A stretch of DNA of 64,000 nucleotides from Bedellia somnulentella (Eukaryota; Arthropoda; Insecta; Lepidoptera; Bedelliidae): contig OY755178.1 in the NCBI GenBank assembly GCA_963576735.1, forward strand, positions 4,836,001-4,900,000, read 5' to 3'. The first letter of the stretch is position 1, and every line of letters begins with the position of its first letter. The notes beneath the pieces are model-generated. The model was not told where the DNA came from and did no database searches. It saw only the letters and a list, made by a program, of their open reading frames with translations. Position numbers and translations under genes: made by a program. This document shows positions 12,500-51,600 of the stretch, piece by piece.

Positions 12500-12890
12500 A
12501 AATATTTAGCTGAACCGTTGATATCTTGATGATTTTTAACACGCAAAAATTTCGCAAGTCCAAATACGGTATTGAGTCCACGATGTGTGTTTTGTCTATG
12601 ATCATCAGTGGTCGGAGTAGGTATATTGATTTTAGATTCTTGCGTCATGATATCATAACATGGACATACATTTCTTCCGGAATGTACCGGAGTTTCCAAT
12701 AATTTGGTAAATAGAGTAATAAAATAAAAAACCATCTGTAAGCAAACAAAATTTGTTTATGGTTATTGATCATACTCGTATATCTGTAGAGCTGTTAAAT
12801 TCATGTCAAAAAGACGTTGGTGTAACTGCGAAGAAAAAAAATTCTTCGCAATCACACTGGGTGAACAGCGCGGTGTAACAGCGGAACATA
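12500..12890 (+). repeat. Solo arm of the same foldback family
   Basis: Matches the right arm at 4980-5210: AATTTCGCAAGTCCA, GTCTATGATCAT, AAAAAGACGTTGGTGTAACT and GGGTGAACAGCG. About 170 bp are inserted in the middle (about 12600-12775) relative to that copy. Confidence 0.75.
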
Positions 12891-12923
12891 CCCCGAAAAC
12901 TACAATCTTCAAAAGAAACCGGT

Positions 12924-13315
12924 ACAGTTCGGCTGTGTTAAACTAAAAACAAGTATGTCGTTTTTGGCAAATTTTACAGGAGAGCAAAAAAACATTTTAT
13001 TTCTATAAATTTAAATATTTCCTAAAGTGTTTGTCGGATCTTGATGATTTTTGGATATGTCCGACGTGATGTAGTTTCCTAATGAAATTAATATTTTTTT
13101 TAACTTGACCTTTACAGTAACGCCAATGCAGAATAAAAATGCTTTTAGCATAGTCTTACCCTATTATTTTTATCAATAGCGCCTTAAATAAGAAGATATT
13201 TTGAGTTTTGATAATGTAGAAATAAGGGTCTTTCTATGACGAATCCAACGGTGTAAAAAAAAGCAAACGCTCAAAAATCGACATACTTGTTTTTAGCTTA
13301 GAGCAGCCGAGTTGG
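12924..13315. mobile_element. MITE with inverted ends
   Basis: Inverted ends share CTAAAAACAAGTATGTCG (around 12942-12960 and 13272-13292) and, further out, TTCGGCTG/CTCGGCTG. The interior has no ORF. It directly follows the foldback solo arm. Confidence 0.65.
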
Positions 13316-13411
13316 CTTGCACTGTTAACTTCGGGTAGTGTTTTTTTTCTAATATCCAAGTTTTCTTCCAACCTTGCTCAGTGCTCACCCGTTATGAAAT
13401 TTGTCCTGATG

Positions 13412-13515
13412 ATTTATACATACATACGTACATTTACTCACGGCTATAAATCCTAAAGGGGTAGCCAGAGCTACAGAATACAAAATTCCTCAGCCACTTT
13501 GGGAAAGCTTCTGTA
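13412..13515 (-). mobile_element. SINE B, 3' part
   Basis: Only the tail side is left (ACTCACGGCTATAAATCC to TCAGCCACTTTGGGAA). Confidence 0.65.
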
Positions 13516-13539
13516 TTTTCGAATCTTATTTAATGGGAT

Positions 13540-15718
13540 TATTGCCGTAAACAAAACTAATATAAACAAATATAGGATTATATTCAGTGAAACATTCAAA
13601 TCCAACACATGAAATAATGGAAACTGATTTCCAATATTCGTACCGACACTAGTTAGCGCCCCCTACCCCTTTGAATCTAGTCACTCTTGAACCCACTATA
13701 TGTTATAACAGTAATAAGGTAATATCCCAAACGAAGCGAGCTAAATATTGTATACTCTAACTTACTATTGGCTAGTTCGTCATAACACAAGTTGATTGCA
13801 TTTTATAAACATGCATAGTGATGGGTTAACTCAAAATAGTGGAGAAAAAAATTGTAGTCTCAAGTTGACTGTGTTAATGTGTTTCATGAAATAATTCAAC
13901 CGATGAGGTGTTCGGGTTAGCTCTAAAACACTAACAGAAATGTCTTAAAACTTCTAAGGCATCTTTACGAAAACTTATTGTATTTTTTCTTAAATTTATT
14001 ACATCATATATATACATAATTTCGACATAATAATTTTTTTCATAACGTAACATTCTCTGGCATGTAGTAATAACTTCCATTTGATAGTGAGACAATTAGG
14101 TTACGAGTGTGTATACAAATACAGGCTTTGTACTCGCCCGGACTCGAAAAGTAAAAGTATTTGAGTTTGAAACAATATAAATAGAGGAAAATGACTAAAA
14201 ATTTATCTTTTAATGTAAAAAGTTAAGACTTTACGTGCATTTTCGCAGTTTATTCACACAGATCAGACCCGCAGTGACATTCAACGAGTACTATTAATCG
14301 GAGCAAATTTAGTTAAATAGTAAGTTAATTATTTATTATTTAAGTACTATCAAGAAGTGAGGGTTTTTCATTCTCAAATTATTACAATCACTTTTGAAGA
14401 CCAGGGATTCTGTTAGCAGACTAAATCACTGGGAACCCGATTTGTATACACATGTTTGGCAATTCGACAATGAATAAGGAGCAACAATCAATTTAAGACC
14501 TGCTACAAAAACTTGACAATATAACAAATTGTACTCGGCTCGTACAAAACAAGATATCGAAATCAAAGTTTCCATTTTCTATTGAATTTCGTTAGATAGT
14601 CACTGAAAGCTATATACAAGGCTCAAACTCAGGTTGCGTATTACAAACAATACTGCAAATATAAAAAGAACTAACAAAAACCACAAATTTAAATAAATAA
14701 AATGCTTTCCAATGAGACATTAGAACAATATAAAAACAGCTACAGTTAAACTACACTTTTCAAACATCAGTACAAATATAAGCTGTTAAAAAAATGCAAT
14801 TTAATAATTAATCGACAATCAAATAACAAGCAAATTCAATTAATCATTCAATAGTGGATAAAACAACAATTTAGCAAACATTTATTGAGCAATCATATTA
14901 GACGCAAGTAAAAATATATTACATAAAACTTTGATTTAAAAAAAATACAACTTTTCTTTGCCACTACATATTGCCGAACTACCAAAACATAACTACCAGT
15001 TAATTAAAAAAAAAACAAGAAAAAAACCCTCGTCTAGACGACCCTGTGGGTGAATCGGAAATTATAAATATGAACCCAACATCTAGTTACAACGGCCCAC
15101 ACAATACAGAAATTTAATAATCGATTTATCAGAGACCACGATACATATTTTTACAGACGACGAAATATACTCGCAACATAAATAGTATTCAAACACTTAA
15201 CTAGTTTAGTGAAAACAAAGCTTTAACCAGACTGTTTAATGATAATGTACCCACAGAGTGGTCGAACTACACTAAGAGAGCCAACGCTGAAACACTGTTA
15301 AAATATAGTACAAGGCTGAAATACATACATTTTCATAGCAATTACTAGACTCGCAATACTCTATGATACCCGACCGACCTTCTAAAGGCAGTTGGGCGCC
15401 TTAACTTACTGCCGCAAAATTAAAACTACATTTTAGTCGTTTAAGGCGATGATGGCAATGTCAGTACTATAATCGGGTATGTTTAGCTAGATCAACAATA
15501 GACCACGTGACGTATTTATTTAATTACAAACTATCATAAGTTTAAACTTTACACCATTAACCAAATTACACCGTATCGTAACGCCTTAAGGCATATTTTC
15601 CTTTAATGTTCCGATTTTTCAATCTTACAGCGCCATCTGGCGGGTTTAAATGCAACTACGATAAGTTTGCAAGCCTATGTCACGTGGTATATGGTCGTTC
15701 TAGGGCCAGAGGGATGTC
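13540..15718. other. Intergenic to USP7 3' flank, no gene seen
   Basis: AT-rich, no transposon ends or long ORFs recognised. The last few hundred bp are probably USP7 3' UTR. Confidence 0.4.
15515..15520 (-). terminator. Possible USP7 poly(A) signal
   Basis: The plus-strand TTTATT reads AATAAA on the minus strand about 200 bp after the USP7 stop codon. Such hexamers are common in AT-rich DNA, so this is only a candidate for the mRNA 3' end. Confidence 0.25.
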
Positions 15719-40096
<24,378 letters not shown>

Positions 40097-42644
40097 GTTA
40101 GCCGGGCGCGCCACGGGGGACTCTCGCCCAGCACTCTTCAATATTTCCTAGACAAACACTAGCACTTAATATGATCCGACACAGTTACACAATGCCCATG
40201 ACGGCCAATATGCAGACAACCTACCTTTAACGCCACGGGATCACTCCCTTCAGGCTTGCCAAAAAAAACGGTGACAAACTTTCAACGAATGCTTGTCATC
40301 GACCCGATCACCTTCCGTACCCGGTAATCTGAATTTCTTCGGAGTAGAGATGTTAATTTTCAGCGAGTGTTTACTAGCGGCTCGGCCGATGTCTGTAAAT
40401 TTAACACAAGAACCTAATAGCAGGTGGGAACGGTTTACAAGCACAATTAAACCTCAATACAATCATGGCTAGCATTACTTGGTCACTTTAACATGCGGCA
40501 GGTTACTAAAATTCACTCTCTTCAATCGAATATAAACTTTATACTGTAAAAATAAACAAAATGGAGGCTGATAATTTAATTTCTAAATGTGTGGCCGGGT
40601 TTGATCGACGAATGCACCATTTTCATTCTTTCTTTCATAAAATCACATTCACCGTAGGGATGTGACTTCCCTGATTAAGTTTTTACCAGTTCAAATAATG
40701 TTCATAGCTTTTGAGACTAATACTCTATCTAATCTAAAAGAAAATGAGAAAAGAAAATAATTTAGAACAGTGAAATATTATTCATCGAAAAGGCTAAAAT
40801 TATTATGACCAAATAAATAACAATAGCCCTGACATTGGCTCAAAGTGAGCATAATTAAAAACCGTACCTATACATAAATCCAAAAGGCTCTTCTGAGGGC
40901 TCTTCACTAAGTATTATTTAGAAAAAATTAAAAAGTTGCCATATTTGATCACTTTTTGCGCTTTGCTACCACTTGCAAACCACATACCTAGGTACTTTAT
41001 TTATCTGACATGATGACAGATCTCAAATTTAAATCACTCCAAAACCCGAGAACAAAATATCCAGCTGTCTTGATTTCACATTCCAATGTTAGAAGTTTCA
41101 TTACGCGATCGAATCCACAAGGAAAGTGGCGACCACGTACCGGACGGCGCAGTGTGAGTAGGACTGCCAGGAGTAGGAGTGGACCGACGTCTTGGTGAAA
41201 GTTGCGGGAAGCCGATGGTTGAGGGAAGCACAAAACTGGTCTTTGTAGAAATTGTTGGGGTAGGCGTAGGTCTACGACTAGCAGTGGACGTTGGCTGATC
41301 ATGATTATGTGTGATTTATAAACATACTTGGATTTCAAAAAGTAATGCAACATTGATAAGAACTCTGGATACAAGATGACAAATATATCATGTCATGATC
41401 AGAAATCAAAACATCTATAACCCACCATTTGTGGAACACTGTAAACGTTGAATTGAGTTGAGTTGCATGCATTAAAACTTAAAGTGTACAAATAATATAA
41501 AGCTTGAATGAAGCAATTAATTGCATAAACTTCTTTTATTTTGCAATCTCTTCCCTACTGAACAACCGAATAAGGCGGATGAGGTTCTCTACCTACCCAT
41601 TTTTTTAAATTTACAGTCAGGTCATAAGTATTTAGTACGGAAATTATTTTCAGCGAATAGACGTCCACTGCTGGACTGGACATAATACTTCCAAAACAAC
41701 CAGTCCTGTGCTGCACTTATCCATCGGCATCATTCCCGCGACCATTACCAAGTCATAAGTCCTGGCTGGAGTGTTACAAATTAATGTGATCACATCACTG
41801 TCTCATGGAGCCTTTCTATATTATTAAGTCTTCGAATGAAATTGACTTAATGAAATAGACAAACACAACACAACATCATTTTTGATGATATATATTACTA
41901 GTGGCCCACTATGGCTTTTTGTGTGATGTCATATTAGATCTATCAAGTTAGTGCCTATAGCAAAAAAATAATTACATACATACATTGACGTTGTGATGTG
42001 AGCTGTTGTAGTTGTGCAAGCAAAAACCGATAATAACTGGTATACTTTAGCTTAGGTTGCAAAACAAACATACATACATATTCATAAATATTCTCACGCT
42101 GTTATTTCCCATTGGGGTAGGCAGAGACTATCGATCGCCACTTTGTACGATCCTGGCAAACCTCTCTAGCTTCATTCTCATCCATCAATCTTTTCATACA
42201 TGCTCTTTTATTCTTCGTACTTCGGACACCTGCCTTTTTGAGCACATTTTCTATTAAACAGTTTCAGAAAAAACCGTTTATTGTAAAGTAAAATTCAATT
42301 TAAAGCTAATTGTACTTTTTTAATACCTTTAGTAAGGGTTTAAGTCATTCGTATGTTAACATAGATTTTCGGTTGGCTCAAAAGATCAAGAAACAAGGGC
42401 CGTAAAACCATTATTTTTTATATAAAGACTTCTGTGAAAATAGCCTCAGCTGTAAAAACAACCTTTTCAAAATAAATATTTAAATTTATTTGCTTGCATT
42501 GCCGAATTTACTTGTTTGTAAGTTGGGCTGTTACTGATGAAAACAACATATAAACAAAATAACGCGGTTCTCAATAGGGGTTGAAAAGTTGCCTATGCTA
42601 TGTTTTAATCCAAGAATTGTGAATAAATACTGAAATAAATAAAT
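40097..42644. promoter_or_regulatory. Shared 5' region of USP7 and INTS13
   Basis: The two genes are divergent and this 2.5-kb interval must contain both promoters and 5' UTRs. No convincing TATA box was found next to either start codon. The USP7 side (40097-40300) is less AT-rich than its surroundings. The INTS13-proximal part holds a truncated LINE tail at 42065-42240. At 41650-41790 there is a degenerate repeat-like stretch. An open frame near 41000-41370 on the minus strand has no recognisable product. Confidence 0.5.
42065..42240 (-). mobile_element. 5'-truncated RTE-like LINE, longest copy
   Basis: The minus strand reads MKRLMDENEAREVCQDRTKW then RSIVSAYPNGK and a stop, the C terminus of a LINE reverse transcriptase protein, followed directly by GCGTGAGAATAT and a TATG-type tail. 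It lies in the interval between the two genes. Confidence 0.8.
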
Positions 42645-45600
42645 ATGTCAACTTCTGTTTTCCAAACAAATCACAAAACCATATTTGTGTTAGACCACAC
42701 ACCGTATTTCGGCATATCGTCTGATAATCCAATAGATTTAGATGTATCAAAAAGCCGAGGGCCCGGCTTTGGTCCACTTCCCTTAGTTTGTAAATCTTTG
42801 TGGACTTGTAGTGTTGAAGCAGCCGTTGAATATTGTCGAATAGTTTGGGACCTATTCCCAGAAGGGAAGCTGGTGAGTAATTTTTTCATTAATTTATATG
42901 ATGTTATAGTAATGTTTTAGGTTATTTTTATTTCAACAAAACCATAAAAGATATGTTTCTGTGTTGGGGATAATAATTTTGCATTATCTTATTTTGCCGG
43001 TGGGTTTGTAGACCAAGTGATCATCTATTGGTCCCACCTAATTTCAATCAGAGGGAGAGTGGCTTATCCATTTTTGCATATATTCTGTTTTAGGGAGCAA
43101 TGATATGGATCTAACTATTTATTTATCATAACATAATTTACGAACACCTTTACAGGATATGCCTAATGTGGAGTTATTATTATTCACTACACTACACAAT
43201 CAATATGTTACTCTTTGTTGCATATAAGTTTGCCATGATCTTTCCATGAACTTACTTAAATTGCCTACAAAAATATGCCTTTCCTAAAGTCCAATGTTTC
43301 AAAAACTTTTCAGTTATCATGGTCACGGGAAGACTTTAATATATCCGAAAATAAATAGTTGTTTTAATTATCGGGGGGGAAACCCTCAAGACTGAGTTGT
43401 ACTTAGTCATATGACAGTGTAATTGTTCAAAATGGTGATAGGCCTGCCCCCTATCATGTGAGTGAGTACAGTATCCTTGCATAACATGGGTACTCTGAAC
43501 ACCAGGTGACAATCTCATGTGATGTTTAGATGTTTTAGTACCTCTCCAACCCCTTTAGCAGGTTTATGTTTAAGTTTTAAACATTTAAGTTAGAGTTACT
43601 CAGATTGTAATTGAACAAGTATATATGCATAGCCAGTGCATCCAATGTGTACATCCAATGTGTACTAATATGAATAGATGAGTGTTGGTTACAATTGTGA
43701 AGTCCTAAAGCATGTAAGGAGTTGTTTTATCTGTCAATTATGTATGACACAAAGGGCATAAGTATTGTTTTGTGTTGAATTGTGTTCTGTAACCATTTAA
43801 TTAGTGATTTGAGTGGTGACAACATTTGACAACATCTCTAGACAGTGGTGTAGGGATGTTGTCAAACATTGTTCTTTTAATGTCTGCAAATACAACTTAT
43901 TAAATAGAAGGGGCATAATACTTCTGTACAAGATTATTGCCTAGTCCTTATTGCCTATTTATCAGGCACAACATTGCCTTATTTTTCTTAATCCATTGAA
44001 GGAAATTTTTTGTGTTCTTGAACCAATTATTCCAATATTTTTTTGTCATATAAAAATGTATCCTTTGAGGTAGTGCAAAAGCAAAAAAGCTCAATTGTTT
44101 CTGATGCACTGCCCCTTACAGTTATCGTTATATATATTAAACAAGAGAGGGTGGATTTTGTGAACCAGCCTGGTTCGCGATACTAAGAGCTAAAAAAATG
44201 GTTCAGGTATCAAATTTAAGGTCTCCATCTGAAGTTTTACTGAAAACCCATACATTTTCCATAACCGGATTAGTTAAATTGTTAGCGATTTATAAATTGT
44301 CAAAATGGCCCATAGACTTTGCTGGAGTAGTGGAGTAGTCCACGCGGACGGCAAAAAGCTAGTTTTTATAAATTGCAAGGTATTGTAAAGAGTACCATGC
44401 TGCAACCTCTCTGTCAGCATTAAATTAGATTAGTTAATGGGTTTCTGCACATAGCTTCCTATTAGAACTTTTGCATGTAGGATCCATCTCACTCAATCCA
44501 CCCTATTTCTGTCCATAATTTTTCAAGTTGTCCTAAGTCCTTTAAGAAGTTATTTTTCCTAGTTAGTTAGTTGTGTCTGTCCTACCTATTGAGTATGGGC
44601 TGTTTAGAGCCTGGTACTCAAACATGGTGTAATTTATTGTCTCCTTAGCCCCCATACAGGCTCTGCACAGCAGACTTCCTGTCTGTATTATACCATTGTT
44701 GTGAAAATGCTTATTCAATGAGCACCAGTGATGATTATTATTATTTTGAGCATGAATTTAAGTTCCTCGCCTCTCCCATGGCCGAAAAAGAAAATATAAT
44801 TTTAAATGGGAGAGGCGGTACTCCCCGACAAAAGAACAGTCGGTCGGGGTCAGGGGCTCAGGTTCAAGAACCGACGAACGATCCGAGCCGTATCGAGCAG
44901 CACCGCCTTATTATTATTATTATTATTCGAGATAATACACTAGCAGCAATATTTTGCTGATGCGTGTATATCACTGCACTTGTTTTAAATATTTGTCAAG
45001 TCTGTTTTTAAAAGAGTTCACTGAGGGAGCACTGATCACTGTCTCTGGTAGTTTGTTCCACACGTCCACAACACGGTTTGGCAAAAAATTTAGTCTCGGA
45101 TTGCTTGTACACGAGGAGTGTGATAGTTTTAGAGAATGTCCTCTCAAGTTCCTATTTTTGTTCATTACAAACATATCTTTTAGTCCTGGTACATTGTAGT
45201 AGCCCGTCAATATCTTATATGTCTCAATAAGGTCTCCTCGTTTCCTCCGGTTTTCTAGCGTAGTCAGACCAAGTATCGCAAGGCGTTCTTCATATTCCTT
45301 GTTCTTTAAGCCTGACACCATCTTCGTCGCTCCTCTTTGCACTTGCTCAAGAAGGATTACTGTTATCATTCTTAGGCTTCTTCTGTTAATTTGAAGTAGT
45401 TGTCTTGTTAGTCTTTTATCTAGGTCCGGCTTTACTTCTTTTGAATGGCAGCATTCAACCATTTCACGCAAGAGAGAACTATGCTGTTCTGGAGTGCATT
45501 GTCTCAGCAAGTTGTGGTACTGGTTGAAGAGAACAGGTACTAGTGGTTCTTCTATTTTGTTGCTGGATCCTCTACGGGCTAGCTCATCAGCTGCATCGTT

Positions 45601-48600
45601 TCCCAGCAAATTGCGATGTGTTTGTTTTTTGTGGTGTTGCTTTTCAGTGCTTGCAGTACTGCTTTGCTGACTGAGAGTATCTCTATATAGCTGTGGCTAC
45701 TAGCAGTATTCCAATGCATTCAGCTTGATAAACTGTGTTGTATTTGAGAAAGCTCCTGCGCCTTTTTCATCTTTTGTCTTTGATCCATCTGTGTATATCC
45801 GTAAATCATTAGATTTGGAGTAGTCTTTTTGTTCTTCTTGTAGTAGAGCTTCGTATTGTTTTTGATGTATCTTTTCTTAATTTTGTCACATGGTCCTTTT
45901 ATCATTGTTCAATATTGTTGGGTTCTGCCTGCTGAGCCTGCTATTATTAACATACAATTCGGTATGCAAAGTTTTCTAAAAGTGATGCTGATTACAAAAC
46001 CATTTCGAGATATTATGTTCTTAAACAATATTTTCTTGAAATCAAATTAAATAAAGCTAAGATGACTGTTATTTTATCAAAAAACCGTAACAGTGTTTGA
46101 CCTTCAATGTTATTTCAAAGACATTCGTTTTTGCAGTTTATTAATAAAATATCGAGAATCATAGGTTTGTTTAGAATAATATCGTAATAATTTCATTTTA
46201 GATCACAAATTCGTGAAAAGTTTTGCAATCAGCAACATTTTTACTAAGCATTTCACTTCATTTGCACGTCGCTACACTCGCTACATGATTCTGTCAATCG
46301 ATGACGTCATTAAGTACAAAAACCGAACAATCTTAAAAAAATCATAACTTTCAAATTAGTAATTTTAAATGAAAAATATTTAAATGAGTCTTTTATTTTC
46401 GGGTTTGCTATCGAATAAAAATATCTAATAAATACAATAAAAAAACTTTGCATACCGAATTATATACGCGCGGCTATAAATCCAAAAAGAGAGTGCCTAA
46501 CCTCCAGAAATAGAAATCCCTAGCCTTTTTAGAGATTATTTAATTTTGGGAAATGTTAATGTTACAACGTCAGAATTTAAATTGCCTTATGTATTTTATT
46601 ACAGGTGCGGTTTGTGATAAGTGACTCTGCTGCCCATATATTAAATACTTGGGTCACAACGCAGCAGAATTTAACTCATGTAAGTAGTCTACCAATGAAA
46701 AAAATACTATTTATTGTATTATTTGCTAGGTAGTAATGCCTGAACTGCTGGCACTTAGACATATATATTTGTGTATATTAATGTGCACTTAGTCCTTGAT
46801 TTAGTCAGTTGAATTCAGAAGTAATAAATAGTATTTTTACTATACTAAACTACTTAAACTTGACAAACAGAACATCAAATCTGTACAGATCTGGAGAAGC
46901 CTACTTCAATATGCTGGCAAGCTTATTTAAACAATTTAGACTTTAAAATAAATATATATAATTTATAAAGGTCATATTATAAACATACAAACAGATTTTA
47001 TTAGAGCTTGAAAACCATCATCATAGCTGTGTAGTGTCGGCTTAGAATAGCACTACCCCGTTTCCACCGATGGGTGTACGTAAGAGGTGACTGACGGTAT
47101 TGGGGCTTTTAAGAGATTTTTGGGCGATGCCGTTGGAGACCCATCACCAACAACCTTTACTTTACCATCTTTTCCCCCCTCAAGTTTCCAAAAGTAGCTG
47201 AGGAATTTCTAATTCCTTAGCTCTGGCTACCCCTTCTTGGGATTTATAGCCGTGAATATATGTATGTATGAAAACCATCAATATGAATCCTTTTTTAAGG
47301 GCGTCCCCCGAAAAAGTAAGAACCTTGAAACGGCATTTGGGCTTGCCCCCTGCCGTCTCCTCACCTTTAATCAAACTCGTAAAATAAGCCATCTAGTGGC
47401 CTCACTAGTAACTATTATAACCATAAATTAAGCGCCATCTACGGAAATAGTCTCGTACTACGTTGTAGAATTGCGACATTCGTATCGATATTATAATGAT
47501 GTCTCGCTTGGATGAATATATTTTGTAATTAAAATAACTGAAACAAAAACTTGAATTTGAATCTCACAAAACTATTTTTTACGACACCTTCGGAATATAG
47601 GAGAGGAATGTCGAGAAGAAAACTCATGATAGTAGGTTTCATGTGACACCAAGTAAAAGGGGATTATGTTATTCTTAGCCGGCACAAAAAAGTGATCGTG
47701 GATTGCAGTAGAAATAACGTAACGTGCTATTATCGCAACGTCCAAAAATCACACTTGAATAAAAAATCGGCACAAATTATAAAACAGGAGAAAGCATTTA
47801 GTAAATACTACCAGTCGCCTCTTACGTACACCCACCGGCACCGGAAAAAATGGGGTAGTGCTATTCCAAGCCGACACTACACAGCAATAATATATAATTC
47901 ATAATAATAATTCATACATATATACTTGGTTATAGTTTCTTGTTAGAAGGAGACTATAAATATGGGTCTTTTGTATTTGTTTATTTACTTAATTAGAGGT
48001 TTGCTCTTTAAGGGATTTTTGGGCGAGGCGGTTGGTGACCCATCACCCATCACCAACAACCTTTATTCTACCATCTTTTTCCCACTCAACTTCCAAAAGT
48101 GGCTGAGGAATTTTTAATTTCTCAGCTCTGCCTACCCCTTTTAGGGATTTATAGCCGTTAGTATATGTATGTATGTTGCTCAAAAGTATTTTGTTCAATT
48201 GGAAATTTTCGATTTTCTGCACATGTTTATTTCCTTTATTTAATTTTCCGTCGTTATTATAAGGTAAAAAATACTTTTAATCTTTGGTTATACTAAACTA
48301 TGTAATAAAGGGTATTTTAAAAGAAAAGCAAACAACTTACTGTTTTATCTAATTAAAAACACTAGCCGTGTTATACAAAGATTTCTCCTTGTCGATATAG
48401 TGGGATGAGTATACGCAAAAATATAAATAATTATTTCATAAATTAGTATAAAGCTTATTTGATTGAGTTATTTTTTCACAGTTGTTTACAAAATGCAAAG
48501 TTCAATGAAAGTCTAAAAATTTATAAATATCAGCTTACTCTATCAATTCACCTTGACGAGACGGTTGAGTGGTTGCGAATTTATTAGAACCTACTCATCC

Positions 48601-51600
48601 CCTCGCAAAGCTATACATTTTCGAAGTATAAACTAGAATTATTAGCACATTAATGAAATAAAATGAATCAAGATAATTTATTCGAAGAACGGTTTGAATG
48701 CACATATTTAATATATTCTATTTCATTTTAAAAAAAGTAGAAATATTACAAAAAAGATATGTAAAAATATCACATAAATTTAAAGCAAAACGATAATAAT
48801 TGTTTCAGCTAGATTTACGGAACATTAGGGTAATACGAGCGTATTCACAAAACAGAACAATCCGCAGTATTTTTAATAATGCATTTATCATCATTACCGA
48901 ACGAAAATAAAGACAAAATTATTTTACCTGTAAAGAAATAAACAAAAAGCACATGCCGAGCCGAAGATTTGAACTCACGCCCTCACCTAAGGCGCATAGC
49001 ACATCACACGTTGGACCATTTCGTTCTTACGTAATAGGTTGAAATTAACGATAATATTACGATTGAGACAAACTTATAATGTAAGGCGAAACAAGCGACT
49101 ATGTTGCGCACAACCAAAATAAATTATCAAAAAAGCGCGGGAAGCGGCAAGCAGCCATATTACAGAAAAATCCGACACAAGCTCTGCGCATGAAGGCTAA
49201 GAGCCATCTGCCACCCGTTCTCCGCGCAGGGACCCGCAATTGAAATTTAGGAAAAAAGCTTTGTAACTCCATAATTAGGATAAATAAGACTAGAAAATTA
49301 TCACTACAATGATAGATTACTCAGTTGTCTACGCAAATGATAGGTAATTGATAACATATATGCTGTATTCTGACTGCAGTATCAGATTTTACGATAAAAA
49401 AGGCCCCCACAATTATTATTTTTTCTTTGTCAATTATTATCAAAAACAAAATATGAACCGTCATTTTTGAAGATAAGATATTGAACTTGAACATATATTT
49501 TATTTAGAGTGTGATTGCTTTATTGAGCGGATTTTATTGAGTTTGAAAACTACCAAAATCAGTGAACTTTTCGAGGGAGGCCCTTAACCCTCTTCATTAA
49601 CTTTCCTTCAATCACTGACTTATCCTTTCGAATAATTGAAACCACAGACACACAAGCAAAGAGCATCCTGGTTCTGTCTTAAAGAATTTGCCTGTATTTT
49701 AACAAAAGTAGTGTTTAAATATTTTTGTTCATGAAAACCTCATGTGGGGATTATGTGATAGTTGGGCGTTTTCAACATTTGCATTCTATCTGAAAAGGTA
49801 GACAAGTGGCCTTCCGAATTAATAAAAATTCGGAGGTAAGAAACGCAAACACTACTTAAACGTGTAAAAGAAATACAGAAAGAAAAATAATTTCGCGCTC
49901 GCAGCCATTGACACGGTAGCTCAATTGGCAGAGTGACGGGGGCGTATACCCGAGGTCGCGGGTTCAATTCCCGCCTGTCTCGAAATTTTTCTTTCCTTTA
50001 TTTATTCTTTATTAGTAAAAGTAGTGTTTGATCTAAACATTGACTAAATTAATTTTCATAATACATACATATTCTCATTGCTATGAATCCCAACGAGAGT
50101 TAGCCAGAGCTTTAAGATGAGTTATTTCTCTGGCACTTTTGGGAGTTAAGTTGGGAAAAGATTTTATTTTAAAGGATAGTTGGTAATATATCCGTCGCCA
50201 AATCAACAAGCAATAACTTTAAAAGCTCCAATACTCAGTCGCCTTTTACAACTCCCATAGTTAAAAATGGGTAGCGCTATTCCAAGCCCACATTACCCTT
50301 GATATTTCTAAATGAGTACTTTATGAATGTTTTTTCATTTCTTTTATTTCAGTTTTCTGTCCAGTAACAAAAATATTTTTTATTCCTACAAATATCAAAT
50401 ATTCATTTTCAGATTTTAAATGGCCTCTGCTTAGTGGGTCCAGTGAGACGCGGCGCGGGCGGTGACGTGGTAGGTCTTTGTGCCGCTATCGAGGCTCTCG
50501 GGGAACCTTCGCCTGAACAGGCTGTGTGGCCGGCGACTGAGAGGCATTTTCAGAATAGGTTTGGTGTTATTTTTAATGATTTGGGTGATTTGGTGAGCGA
50601 GTTTTAAGTGATAATATAGGTGTATGCTTTTTTAAGGAAAATTTGTAGTTATATTTACATATAAATGTTATTGATTTTCTTATAGAGAAGGGATTCAGAA
50701 TAGCACTAACAAGTCTTATTAAAGAAGTCTTAGAATAAAAAGCTTAAGGCAGTTCTGCTCACTGAGCTTACGAGACTGCAAACTATTATGTTTTCATAAA
50801 CTCAACTCACTTTTGACCTATTTATAGCAATATTGTAATATTCAAGCACCTAAATTGTTTGTAAAAAAAATATGCTTGTAATACATATCACATGATTCAC
50901 ATTCCTAACAAACATCTGAAATTTATTTATTTATTTATTTATTTTTCCACATTAACAATACCATTACAGGACAAGCCTAATTCGATATTGTAGTTTTAAT
51001 ATTTACATTCATTAATTAATTAAAACTAATTAACTAACAAAAAAATACAATTAGGTTACATTAAAACTTATAACTTATTTATAACATTTATAAATTACAT
51101 AACATAACATAACATAAACGTTCACGCCGAATATCCCCGAAGGGGTTGGCAGAGGTACTAATACTTCTGAACATCACGTGACTTTGTCACCTGGTGTTCA
51201 GAGTACCCACGTTTTGCATGGACAGTGTACTCACGTGATAGGGGGCAGGCCTATCGCCGTTTTGTACGAATACACTGTCACATGACTAAGTACAACTCAG
51301 CCATGTGGGTTTCCTCACGATGTTTTCCCTCACCGTTAACAACCATGATAAATTAACCACACATATGTCTTTAGAAAGGACAAATTGGTGTAGGCCCGAC
51401 CCGGGATTCGAACGACAGAATTCGAGGATGTATTTATAAATTAATTTACATTAAATATAATCAATTAACATTAAATATAATTACTTAACATTAATATAAT
51501 TAATTAATATTAAATATTAATTAAATATCATTAAATAAAAATAAAATTTCACTAAGGAACAACCAATTAAGTAGGCACAGTTATCATTTAAACTCATAAC

